The position numbers were made by a program, and so were the translations under genes. From NCBI RefSeq assembly GCF_021729885.1, contig NZ_CP063401.1, forward strand, positions 3,216,501-3,280,500: 64,000 nt of DNA, in the 5' to 3' direction. The stretch comes from Devosia sp. SL43 (lineage in GTDB: Bacteria > Pseudomonadota > Alphaproteobacteria > Rhizobiales > Devosiaceae). Below, in pieces: positions 8,475 to 17,242 of this stretch; within the stretch, counting starts at the first letter, position 1, and each line of letters opens with the position of its first letter. The notes beneath the pieces are model-generated. The model made no database searches. It was not told the origin of the DNA and saw only the letters and a program-made list of their open reading frames with translations.

Positions 8475-8525
8475 AGCCCCTGGTTTTCGGACACGCGTCC
8501 GGACCAGGGGCTTTTTGTTTTTGGG
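8475..8525 (+). terminator. Intrinsic terminator inside the amide operon leader
   Basis: AGCCCCTGGT (8475-8484) pairs with ACCAGGGGCT (8503-8512), with an inner 5-bp CGGAC / GTCCG stem, followed by a run of ten T in eleven bases. It lies between amiR and the hydrolase gene it would switch off, only about 10 bp before the likely start codon. With the upstream hexaloop hairpins it makes a textbook antitermination switch. Confidence 0.88.
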
Positions 8526-8532
8526 GTATGCC

Positions 8533-9405
8533 TTGCAGCATCTGACTTCGCCCGATTCGACCGTCGTCGCCAGCATCCAGTTCCAGCCCGAATTTGGAGC
8601 CGTGGCTGCCAATCTCGACGTAATGGAACGCTTGATCCGGCAGGCAGCGGAGCGTGGCGCTTCGGTGCATGTGCTTCCCGAGCTCGCCGACACGGGTTAC
8701 GTTTTTGAGCGCCAGGAGGAACTGGAGGCAGTTGCCGGCGCGGTTCCTCAAGGCGAGAGCGCGCGCCGCCTTATCGCGCTGTCCGAGGAACTGTCGGTCT
8801 ACATCGCCTGCGGCTTGGCGGAGCGAGATGGCGACGACTTCTTCAACGCAGCCATCCTGGCAGGGCCGAATGGTTTCATCGGCAAGTATCGCAAGCTGCA
8901 CCTGTGGAACCGGGAAACCCTGTTCTTTCAGCCCGGCAATCTGGGGCTGCCGGTATTCGACACGCCCGTCGGGCTGATCGGGCTGGCGATCTGTTACGAC
9001 GGCTGGTTCCCCGAGACATTCCGCGCCCTGGCCCTGGGCGGCGCGCAACTGGTCTGCGTGCCCACCAACTGGGTGCCAATGGCGGGGCAGGCAGAGGGCG
9101 AGGAATCCATCGCCAACACGCTGATCCGGGCGGCAGCGCATTCCAATGGCATCTACATCGCTGCCGCAGACCGCATCGGCGTCGAGCGCGGCCAGCCCTT
9201 TATCGGGCGCAGCCTGATCGTCGGTCCCGATGGGCTGGCCCTTGCCGGCCCGGCCAGCGCCGCCAATCAGGAAATAATTCTGGCTCGTGCCCAGCTGGGC
9301 TCGGTCGAATCGTCACGTAAGCTCAACCAGTTCAACAACGTGCTGGGTGATCGTCGGACGGATATCTACGGTACGGACCCGTCCTTGTCCGAAAATAACG
9401 AATAA
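8533..9405 (+). CDS. Nitrilase-superfamily C-N hydrolase (probable amidase)
   Basis: About 290 residues with the Glu-Lys-Cys triad of the superfamily: E50 in LPELADTGYVF, K121 in GKYRKLHLW and C154 in AICYDGWFPE. These enzymes hydrolyse amides or nitriles through a cysteine thioester in the cytoplasm. No ATG fits the frame; I favour the TTG at 8533, preceded by GGGGT at 8523-8527, over TTG codons at 8515 and 8521 that lie in the terminator's U-tract. It is the first gene after the leader terminator, followed by an amide-type ABC transporter, so it likely cleaves the imported compound. It is not a close copy of the AmiE aliphatic amidase (which is longer, about 340 residues). Confidence 0.85.
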   Translation: MQHLTSPDSTVVASIQFQPEFGAVAANLDVMERLIRQAAERGASVHVLPELADTGYVFERQEELEAVAGAVPQGESARRLIALSEELSVYIACGLAERDGDDFFNAAILAGPNGFIGKYRKLHLWNRETLFFQPGNLGLPVFDTPVGLIGLAICYDGWFPETFRALALGGAQLVCVPTNWVPMAGQAEGEESIANTLIRAAAHSNGIYIAAADRIGVERGQPFIGRSLIVGPDGLALAGPASAANQEIILARAQLGSVESSRKLNQFNNVLGDRRTDIYGTDPSLSENNE

Positions 9406-9430
9406 TCGGCATCAGGAAAAGGAAACACTC

Positions 9431-10582
9431 ATGACCAAAGGCATCACTATCGCCCTGCTTGCGGCGCTCTTGTCCACCTCCGCCCTCGCCCAGGACACCG
9501 ATCCGATTATCATCGGCGTACCAGTTGGCCTGTCCGGCGCCAACAGCGTGGTCGCCCCCTCGGTGGTGCAGTCAGCCGAACTGGCGGTCGAACAGATCAA
9601 CGCAGCAGGCGGTGTGCTGGGACGCCAGCTCATGCTCGAAGTGGCCGACGACGCGTCGGGCGCCGCCGGCGCGCAGCGCGCCTTCGACTCGCTCGTCTAC
9701 CAGAAGGAAGTCGACGTCATCATTTCGATGGAAACCAGCGCCGCCCGCAATGCCGGCCTGCCCATCATCACCGAAGGCGACGTGCCCTACATCTACACCT
9801 CGTTCTACGAGGGCCGTTCGTGCAATGCCAACCTCTATGTGAATGCCTGGGTGCCCGAGCAGCAGGTTCCACCAGTGGTGGACCACTTCATGCAGAGCGA
9901 AGGCGCGACCAAGTTCTTCCTGATCGGTAGCGACTATTCGTTTGGCCGTGGCATGCTGGAATTCGCGCGCAAGTACATCGAAGAGCATGGTGGCACGGTT
10001 GTCGGTGAGGAATACCTGCCGATGGATGGTAGCGACTGGACCGCAGTCGTCTCCAAGCTCAAGGATTCGGGCGCCCAGGCAGTCATTACGTCAACGGCGG
10101 GCGGCGCGCCCAACGTGACGCTTACGAAGCAGATGCGCGGTGCCGGCATAGTCCTGCCATACGGCAATCTCGCCATGGATGAAGGGACCGCTGTGACGAT
10201 GGGTGCGGACGCCGCGGGGATTTACATCTCTTCGTCCTACGTGACCAGCATTCCGTCGCCGGAAAACACCGCATTCAAGGAGGCGCTTGCCGCCAAGTTC
10301 GGCGCAGACATGCGCACCCCCAACGACCTGTCGGTCCCGCAATACGACGCCATCTACCTCTACAAAGCCGCCGTCGAAGCGGCCGGCTCAACAGAAACTG
10401 CCGCAGTCGTCGCTGCGCTTGCGGAGGTGTCGTTCACCGGACCGCGCGGCCAGGTCACCATGAATGAGCAGCACCATGCGCCGCTGACCATGTATCTTAG
10501 TCAGGTGCAGGGCGATGGCTCCGTGTCGGTGGCGGCCCAGTTCGAAAATGTCAGCCCCGGAACGCAGTGCCCGGATCTCTAG
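9431..10582 (+). CDS. Amide/urea-type ABC transporter substrate-binding protein
   Basis: A 383-residue periplasmic protein with a signal peptide (about residues 1-20, ending in STSALAQ). The mature part is a type I binding fold of the branched-chain amino acid/urea group (IIGVPVGLSGANSVVAPSVV, then VEQINAAGGVLGRQLMLEVA). It is related in fold to the cytoplasmic sensor AmiC in the same island, which suggests that sensor and importer see the same or a similar ligand. The ATG at 9431 follows a purine-rich site AGGAAAAGGAAA. A strong stem-loop follows the gene, as is common after highly expressed binding-protein genes. Confidence 0.88.
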   Translation: MTKGITIALLAALLSTSALAQDTDPIIIGVPVGLSGANSVVAPSVVQSAELAVEQINAAGGVLGRQLMLEVADDASGAAGAQRAFDSLVYQKEVDVIISMETSAARNAGLPIITEGDVPYIYTSFYEGRSCNANLYVNAWVPEQQVPPVVDHFMQSEGATKFFLIGSDYSFGRGMLEFARKYIEEHGGTVVGEEYLPMDGSDWTAVVSKLKDSGAQAVITSTAGGAPNVTLTKQMRGAGIVLPYGNLAMDEGTAVTMGADAAGIYISSSYVTSIPSPENTAFKEALAAKFGADMRTPNDLSVPQYDAIYLYKAAVEAAGSTETAAVVAALAEVSFTGPRGQVTMNEQHHAPLTMYLSQVQGDGSVSVAAQFENVSPGTQCPDL

Positions 10583-10590
10583 GCTGACTC

Positions 10591-10617
10591 GGGAGAGCCG
10601 CCTCCCTCGGCTCTCCC
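10591..10617 (+). terminator. Intercistronic stem-loop after the binding-protein gene
   Basis: GGGAGAGCCG and CGGCTCTCCC form a perfect 10-bp stem with a 7-nt loop. There is no U-tract, so it likely stabilises the upstream message and reduces read-through rather than ending transcription. Confidence 0.55.
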
Positions 10618-10639
10618 ACCTTCCTTCCGCGAGGCTGCC

Positions 10640-11473
10640 ATGACGCTCGTTCTCGATATCATCACTACAGCATCGGTGCTCTTCATCGTTGCGTCGGGCC
10701 TCCTGGCCATCTTTGGCGTGCTCAAGATCATCAATTTCGCGCATGGCGCCTGGCTGACCCTGGGTGCCTACTGCGCTGTACTGACGGCCAGCCTGGGCTG
10801 GAATCCTTGGATGGCACTACCGGTCGCGTTTGTGGTCGGCGCGGCGCTGGGCGGGATCACTGAGCAATTGATCGTCAGGCCGCTCTATCGTCGCCCGCTC
10901 GATGCGATCCTCGCGACGTGGGGCCTGAGCATCGTTGTTGGTCAACTCATCACGCTATGGTTCGGGCGCGACGTGCAGTTCACCCCCAATCTGCTGCCTG
11001 GAACATTTGAGTTTTTCGGCTTCAGTTATTCGGCTTATCGCCTGTTCCTGATCCTCGCCGCGCTTGTCGTCGGTGGCGGATTCTCGCTGCTGCTCGAAGG
11101 GACACGCCTGGGCCTCGCTGCACGGGCAGTCATCATGAATGAGGCGCTGGCGCGAGCACTCGGCATCAATACGGGTCTCGTCCGCTTCGCCACGTTCGTC
11201 ACCGGAACCGGCCTCGCTGCGCTGGCCGGCGTGCTCCTCACCCCACTGACCAGCGTCGACCCCACCATGGGTGTCGCCTGGCTGATTGGTGCATTCATGT
11301 TGGTGATGGTCTCAGGCTCGTCCTTCGGCGCCCTAGCCATAGCCTGTATTGTTTTCGGAGGGGTACAGGTGCTGGTCAGCACCTTCGTCAGTCCCGTCCT
11401 CGGCAGCATCACGGTCGCCGTGCTCTCGGCCATCGTCCTGCGCGTCCGGCCCAGAGGATTCTCCAATGCCTAA
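10640..11473 (+). CDS. ABC transporter permease, LivH/UrtB type
   Basis: A 277-residue membrane protein with about eight hydrophobic segments, starting with the family's IITTASVLFIVASGLLAIFG and KIINFAHGAWLTLGAYCAVL. LivH-type permeases pair with LivM-type permeases to form the membrane channel for branched-chain amino acids, urea or short-chain amides. The gene overlaps the next (fusion) gene by 8 bp, consistent with translational coupling. Confidence 0.9.
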   Translation: MTLVLDIITTASVLFIVASGLLAIFGVLKIINFAHGAWLTLGAYCAVLTASLGWNPWMALPVAFVVGAALGGITEQLIVRPLYRRPLDAILATWGLSIVVGQLITLWFGRDVQFTPNLLPGTFEFFGFSYSAYRLFLILAALVVGGGFSLLLEGTRLGLAARAVIMNEALARALGINTGLVRFATFVTGTGLAALAGVLLTPLTSVDPTMGVAWLIGAFMLVMVSGSSFGALAIACIVFGGVQVLVSTFVSPVLGSITVAVLSAIVLRVRPRGFSNA

Positions 11474-13211
11474 ATCCGCGAGGCTTCTGCTTCCAATTGT
11501 CATCGTGACGGTGCTGCTCGTTCTGCTCGGGCCGCTAGTCCTCGACCGCTTCACGCTCAACGTCCTGACACGGTCAATGATCTACGCCATGCTGGCCATC
11601 ACGGTGGACCTGCTCTGGGGCTTTACCGGAATTCTCACCTTCGGTCAGGCAGCCTTCTTTGGCGTCGGCGCCTACGCCGCGGCAATGGTGCTGACCCACC
11701 TGGGCGGGGCGCCGCAATTCTTTGCGCTGGCCCTGATCCTGGCTCTCGTACTGCCCGTCCTGCTCGGTCTCGCGGTTGGTTGGCTGTCCTTCTACTACAA
11801 CTCCACCCCCCTCTATGCCTCGGTGATTTCGCTCGTCGTACCCATCGTTATCACCCAACTGGTGTTCGCTGGCGGTGCATGGACCGGGTCCAGCAGCGGC
11901 CTGGTGGGGTATCCGACCCTGCCACTGGGACTGCATGGCTACTTCCGGTTGATCGGCGCCTGCCTCATCGTGCTGGCGGCGGCGGCTTGGATATTCATTC
12001 GCTCCGATGCGGGCAAGATCCTTGTCGCCATTCGCGACAACGAAGCCCGCTGCGCCTATCTCGGCCTCAATACCCAAGCGATCAAGATCGGGCTCACCGC
12101 CATCCTGGCCGGCGTGGCCGGTCTGTCGGGGTTCTTGTTCGCCAACGCTTCCGGCGTAGTTGCGCCGGAGAATACCGGCTTCGTCTTCGGCACCGAACTG
12201 GTGGTGTGGACCGCACTTGGCGGTCGCGGCACGATCATCGGGCCGATCTTAGGTACCCTTGGTATCGACTATCTCAGCGCCAACCTCTCGGGCGAACTGC
12301 CGTTCGTCTGGCAATTGCTGGTCGGCGGATTTTTCGTGGTGATGATCATCGTATTGCCAAACGGCCTCGCGGCTTTGGCTACCCGCCTGCTGCCCGACCG
12401 TTTCCGGGCGTCGCGTCCGGTGACGCCCGTGGGGCTCGATGTCGCGCTTCCGCCGGACAATTCCGGGCAAGCGCTGCTAAGCGTCCAGGGGCTCGAAATG
12501 GCCTATGGTAGCCATGTCGTGCTCAAGGGCATCAACCTCGATGTCGCGCCCGGCGAACTGGTCAGCCTGGTTGGACCCAACGGTGCCGGCAAGACCACTC
12601 TGATGCGCGCCCTCAGCGACGGCACGCTCGGTGTCGCCGGGCGGATCGCCATAAACGGCACCGACATCCGGTCTCTGACCCCGGACCAGATCGTGGCGCT
12701 CGGCGTTGGCCGCAAGTTCCAGGTGGCCAGCGTGTTCGAAAGCCTAACGGTGGCCGATTGCCTGCGCATGGCGCGGGTTGCACGACACAAGCCGAGCGTC
12801 ACCGAGGCGACCAACGATTTGCCCCTGCCTTCCGCCGCCAGAGACATTCTGGCACTGACCGGGCTCGACGCCATGCTATCGGCTCCGCTGACCCAGTTGT
12901 CCCATGGCCAGAAGCAGGCACTGGAGCTCGCCATGGTGGTGGCCTTGGAGCCGCGCCTCGTTCTGCTGGACGAGCCCACGGCAGGGCTGACCAAGGTAGA
13001 ACGCACCACTATCGGGAACATCTTGATCAGGCTCACGCGGGAACTTGGCTTCGCCGTCGTGCTGGTGGAACACGACCTCGACTTTGTACGCGAGATATCG
13101 AGCCGCATCGTTGTGTTGCATCAAGGCAAGCTGGTGCTTGATGGCACGGTAGCCGAGGTCGTCAATTCCGAAACCGTCAAGACCATCTATTCGGGAGGCG
13201 TTCATGCTTGA
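11466..13211 (+). CDS. ABC transporter permease-ATPase fusion (LivM-LivG / UrtC-UrtD type)
   Basis: A 581-residue fusion. Residues about 1-310 are a LivM-type permease (LLWGFTGILTFGQAAFFGVG). From about 335 an ABC ATPase follows with Walker A GPNGAGKTT near residue 370, signature LSHGQKQALE near 478 and Walker B LVLLDEPTAGL. The signature LSHGQKQ is the form usual in UrtD urea-transport ATPases rather than the LivG form, supporting a urea/amide-type substrate. I chose the ATG at 11466 because it overlaps the permease gene by 8 bp and begins the first membrane segment; the longer frame from 11349 is out-of-frame permease sequence. Such fusions exist in other alphaproteobacteria. Confidence 0.88.
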   Translation: MPKSARLLLPIVIVTVLLVLLGPLVLDRFTLNVLTRSMIYAMLAITVDLLWGFTGILTFGQAAFFGVGAYAAAMVLTHLGGAPQFFALALILALVLPVLLGLAVGWLSFYYNSTPLYASVISLVVPIVITQLVFAGGAWTGSSSGLVGYPTLPLGLHGYFRLIGACLIVLAAAAWIFIRSDAGKILVAIRDNEARCAYLGLNTQAIKIGLTAILAGVAGLSGFLFANASGVVAPENTGFVFGTELVVWTALGGRGTIIGPILGTLGIDYLSANLSGELPFVWQLLVGGFFVVMIIVLPNGLAALATRLLPDRFRASRPVTPVGLDVALPPDNSGQALLSVQGLEMAYGSHVVLKGINLDVAPGELVSLVGPNGAGKTTLMRALSDGTLGVAGRIAINGTDIRSLTPDQIVALGVGRKFQVASVFESLTVADCLRMARVARHKPSVTEATNDLPLPSAARDILALTGLDAMLSAPLTQLSHGQKQALELAMVVALEPRLVLLDEPTAGLTKVERTTIGNILIRLTRELGFAVVLVEHDLDFVREISSRIVVLHQGKLVLDGTVAEVVNSETVKTIYSGGVHA

Positions 13212-13923
13212 TATCGCCAGCGCCACGTCCAAGCTCACGGTCGATGCCGCCCGCAGCGGCTATGGTGCCATCGACGTAGTTAAGTCGCTTTCCCTCTCGG
13301 TCCGGAGCGGAGAAATCCTGGTGCTGCTGGGCAAGAACGGAATGGGGAAGACCACGCTGTTGAAGACCATTCTCGGTCTGCTGCCGCTACGCTCGGGCTC
13401 CGTCCACCTGGATGACCAGTCGACAAGCGGACTTTCGCCGAACAAATTGATCGGCGCTGGCGTCGGCTATGCCCCGCAGGAGCAGCCGCTATTCCAGGAT
13501 CTCAGTATCAAGGACAATCTCCGCCTTGCGGTAGCGCGGCGGCAGGACTTTGCCCCCGCCTTGGAGCGGCTGGTGCAGTTCTTTCCGATCTTTGCCGAGC
13601 GCCTGACGCAGAAAGCCGGCACGCTATCGGGGGGCGAACAGAAGATGCTCGTGCTTGGCCGCGCGCTGATGCTGCGGCCGCGCCTGCTGCTTATCGACGA
13701 AATATCGGAAGGCCTGCAGCCCTCCGTTGTGGATCGCATCGCCGGAGTATTGCGCAACGACCGGCAGGCCAATGGCACGACCATGCTGATCGTCGAGCAG
13801 AACCTCGATTTCGCCCTCAAGGTCGCGGACCGCTGGGCAGTTCTCAAGCAAGGCGAGATCGACGACACCGGGAATATGTCGCCCCAGGCGCGCGACACAA
13901 TTCTGGGGCATCTCAAGATATGA
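13204..13923 (+). CDS. ABC transporter ATPase, LivF/UrtE type
   Basis: A 239-residue ATPase with Walker A GKNGMGKTT near residue 40, signature LSGGEQKML and Walker B LLLIDEISEGLQP. The GxNGMGKTT form is typical of UrtE-like subunits. It completes the five-part transporter: binding protein, two permease domains and two ATPase domains. It overlaps the fusion gene by 8 bp and the amidase gene by 4 bp (ATGA), so the whole set is translationally coupled. Confidence 0.9.
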   Translation: MLDIASATSKLTVDAARSGYGAIDVVKSLSLSVRSGEILVLLGKNGMGKTTLLKTILGLLPLRSGSVHLDDQSTSGLSPNKLIGAGVGYAPQEQPLFQDLSIKDNLRLAVARRQDFAPALERLVQFFPIFAERLTQKAGTLSGGEQKMLVLGRALMLRPRLLLIDEISEGLQPSVVDRIAGVLRNDRQANGTTMLIVEQNLDFALKVADRWAVLKQGEIDDTGNMSPQARDTILGHLKI

Positions 13924-15104
13924 ACGGGAGTGGCGGGTCGCTCAGGCATAACGACGCATTCCTGCCGTATCCAAACGTGCCTGTCGCTTCCTACGTCGGA
14001 GGGCCCCTTTCGGACTTGACCTTGGCGGTCAAGGACATCTTCGACGTAGCTGGATACCCTACCGCCGCCGGCAACGCGTTTGAACTGGCGGCATCGGGCA
14101 TCAAGACTCAAACCGCAGCGACGGTTCAGTGCCTGCTCGATGCAGGCGCGCGGTTCGTGGGAAAGACTCATACCGATGAGCTGGCCTACTCGCTGCTCGG
14201 CCGCAACATACACTTTGGCTCTCCCGCCAGTGCGAGGTTTCCTGGCATCATAGCCGGCGGATCATCGACGGGCAGCGCCCTCGCTGTGGCGGAGGGATTT
14301 GCGGACATTGGTATGGGTACCGACACCTCTGGCTCGATCCGCCTTCCAGCTGCTCTCAACGGCTGCATCGGTTGGCGACCGACGCACGGACTACTTTCGC
14401 TGAGCGGTTGCCGGGCGGTGGCCCCGAGCTTCGACACTGTCGGTTTGATTGTTCGCAGACTCGATGTTCTCGATCGGGCAATGGCGGCGCTGGGCGTAAC
14501 GAATAACGGAGTGGCTCTAGTCAGAATGGTCCTGCCGGAGGAACTGCTCGACGCCTGCGAAGGCGATGTGGGCAGGGACTTCGTCGCTGCCATCGGCCAC
14601 CGGGCAACGCCCGTTCGCTTACTGGGCGGCCTGCGGCTGAGCGAGTTGTCCGAAGCATTCCAGACTATCCTCTGGCATGAGGCGGCAGCGTCGAACGCTC
14701 GCCTCCTTGAAAGCGGGCCTGGCAGTATCGACCCCCAGATAAGACTGCGGCTCGAACGCGGGCGACATGTCCCCGCCTCGCAACTGGCAGAGGCACGACA
14801 ACTCAAGGCGTATCTGAGCGACAGACTTGCTTTGCGGCTCGGCACGCGGGATGTGGCGATCTTTCCGTCACTTCCGGTCCTACCGCCCCGAGTCGACGCC
14901 ACCCCGGACGAGTTTGATCGCTTTCGGCAGCGCGCGATCGCACTCACCTGCCTGGCGGGGCTAGCTGGGCTGCCGCAGCTCGTCCTGCCTCACGATGATG
15001 TCGCGCCCACGAGCTCGATTTCCCTGCTTTCGACCAGCGGCACCGATCGACAGCTACTGGACTTCGCCAGGCGCCTTCCCACCTTTGTGCAGGAACCCAC
15101 ATGA
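13920..15104 (+). CDS. Amidase-signature family hydrolase
   Basis: A 394-residue enzyme of the amidase signature family, shorter than most (about 450-500). The Ser-cisSer-Lys triad is visible: K38 in LAVKDIFDVAG, the cis-serine near 116 in AGGSSTGSALAVA, and the nucleophile near S139 in GTDTSGSIRLPAA. Such enzymes hydrolyse amides, including allophanate and short-chain amides. It is coupled by ATGA overlap to the ATPase upstream and the chemoreceptor downstream. With the nitrilase-type enzyme it gives the operon two unrelated amide hydrolases, perhaps acting in sequence on one compound (inference). Confidence 0.87.
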   Translation: MNGSGGSLRHNDAFLPYPNVPVASYVGGPLSDLTLAVKDIFDVAGYPTAAGNAFELAASGIKTQTAATVQCLLDAGARFVGKTHTDELAYSLLGRNIHFGSPASARFPGIIAGGSSTGSALAVAEGFADIGMGTDTSGSIRLPAALNGCIGWRPTHGLLSLSGCRAVAPSFDTVGLIVRRLDVLDRAMAALGVTNNGVALVRMVLPEELLDACEGDVGRDFVAAIGHRATPVRLLGGLRLSELSEAFQTILWHEAAASNARLLESGPGSIDPQIRLRLERGRHVPASQLAEARQLKAYLSDRLALRLGTRDVAIFPSLPVLPPRVDATPDEFDRFRQRAIALTCLAGLAGLPQLVLPHDDVAPTSSISLLSTSGTDRQLLDFARRLPTFVQEPT

Positions 15105-17139
15105 AGCCGGTCAATACCTTCTTCGCCAACATCCGCATGACGACGGCCATTGCGGTGCTGATGGTGCTGTCAATCCTGTTGTCGATCGGAATAGTCTCCG
15201 CAGCCGTCTACGCCAACTTGCGTTCGCAGTCGGAGGCAGCGGCAGCCGAACAGCAGCGCGTCAATCTCGGGATTGCCGCAACGATCCTCGAACGTCGAAT
15301 ATCGGGGTCTGTCGTGGCGTGGCTCGCCGACGGCCGCATCGAGTCGTTCCACAGCTTTGCCATCCCCCCGTTCTTTGACACGGCGATTGTGGGCTCGATA
15401 ACCCGAGTGACCGGTCAAGAGGCCGCGGTCTTCGTCCTCGACCCGGAAACCGGTGCCTTGCTGACCAAGACCACAAGCCTGGTGGATACTGCGGGTCAAC
15501 GGCTGGCGGACAGTGAGCTTCTCGCGGCCGGAGCTCCGTACCGAACCATTGCTTCAGGCCAGGCCTTTGCCGGGGAAGTGGCGATAGGCGGGCGCCGCTT
15601 CCTCGGAGCCCTGCAGCCGATCGCTACAGCGGAGGGACAGGTTCTAGGCGCGATTTTCGTAGGCACGCCGCTGGAGGTCGTTGCTGCCTCGGCCAACGGC
15701 GCTCTGCAGCTGATCGCCACGGTGAGCAGCGTGGTGATGGTTGTACTGATCGCATGCGGCCTGATCTTCTCTCGGCTCATTGCGCGGCCGGTCCCTCGGT
15801 TGGCTTCGGTCATGGAAACCATTGCGGCGGGCGATTACGATGTCGAGGTTCCCTACGCGCAAAGGCGGAGCGAGGTTGGTGCAATGGCGAGGGCCGTGAA
15901 GTTTTCCGCCTGAACGGGCTTCGCATCAGCACCATGTCCGAAGCGGAAGCGGACCGGATCCTGGCGCACGAACAGGAGCGCCAGCAGATGATGAGCGAGC
16001 TGCGGTCCGCTTTTGGCGATGTGGTGGACGCGGCCGTGGCAGGCGACTTCACACGACAGGTGGCGGTGGAATTTCCCGATCCCGAGCTCAATGCTCTTGC
16101 CGGCAGCGTCAACAATCTGGTCTCGACATTCAATCGCGGGGTGATCGAGATTGGTGACGTGCTGGGAGCAATGGCCCACACCGACCTCACGCATCGCATG
16201 GAAGGCGACTACGAAGGTGCCTTCGCAACACTCAAGGACGATGTCAACGCGGTCGCCGACAAACTCACCGAAGTGGTTGGCCAGCTCCGCCGCACGTCCG
16301 GTTCGCTGAAGACGGCGACCGGCGAAATCCTGTCGGGCGCCAACGACCTTTCCGAGCGCACGACCCGGCAGGCCGCGACAATCGAAGAAACCTCGGCGGC
16401 GATGGAGCAACTGGCTGCGACAGTGGTGAAGAACGCCGAGCGGGCCAAAGATGCCAGTGCCAGCGCCACGCTTGTGACCCGTGCCGCTGAGGAAGGTGGC
16501 CAGGTGATGGATGCTGCGACGTCAGCGATGGGGCGCATCACGCAATCGTCTGCCAAGATCTCAAGTATCATCGGCATGATTGATGACATCGCCTTCCAGA
16601 CCAACCTCCTGGCGCTCAACGCGTCAGTTGAGGCAGCGCGCGCTGGCGACGCCGGTAAGGGCTTTGCCGTTGTGGCTGTGGAAGTGCGGCGCCTTGCGCA
16701 ATCGGCAGCGCAGGCCTCGAGCGAGGTCAAGGTGCTGATCGAGCAGTCTGCGGACGAGGTGAAATCGGGTTCGAAGCTCGTCGGTGAAGCTGCAGGCAAG
16801 CTCAAGACCATGCTGGATGCGGCGCGCGGCAATAATGGCCTGCTCGAATCCATCGCCAATGACAGTCGTGAGCAGGCTTCCGCCATTGAGGAAGTGACGA
16901 CCGCGGTCCGCACGATGGACGAGATGACCCAGCACAATGCCGCGTTGGTCGAACAGACCAATGCCGCCATCGAGCAGACCGAGGCGCAGGCAAGCGAGCT
17001 CGATCGGATCGTTGAGATCTTTGTGCTCGATGAGAACCGCCTCCTGCCGGAGCCCAGCCAAGCCTCGGTGAAGCAGCAAGCCTCTGGACCATCTCGCCTT
17101 ACTAGGCCCGCGACAAGCGGCTCCAATCCTCGCGGGTGA
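15101..17139 (+). pseudogene. Methyl-accepting chemotaxis protein, split by a one-base frameshift
   Basis: Part one (15101-15913) has an N-terminal membrane anchor, a periplasmic sensor of the single-Cache type, a second membrane segment and a HAMP start (RLIARPVPRLASVMETIAAG). It runs off frame near 15896-15900. The other frame continues at once with EVFRLNGLRISTMSEAEADR, a second HAMP-like region and the signalling domain with the conserved tip IDDIAFQTNLLALNASVEAA. One extra G at the junction would give an intact receptor of 679 residues. It overlaps the amidase gene by 4 bp, so it belongs to the amide operon and would direct movement toward the substrate. A sequencing error is possible; a real mutation would remove signalling. 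Confidence 0.85.
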
Positions 17140-17242
17140 ACAGAGCCGCCAAACCCGACTGGAGCGAGTTCTAGCCTCTAGTCGGCCACACTTACCACAG
17201 TGGGACGCTCAAGTACGGCGACCAGCTAAAGGCCATCGGTTC

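Noticed and set aside
11349..11465. Upstream extension of the permease-ATPase fusion
   Set aside because: It reads another frame of the LivH gene; the ATG at 11466 overlaps the LivH stop and starts the first membrane segment.
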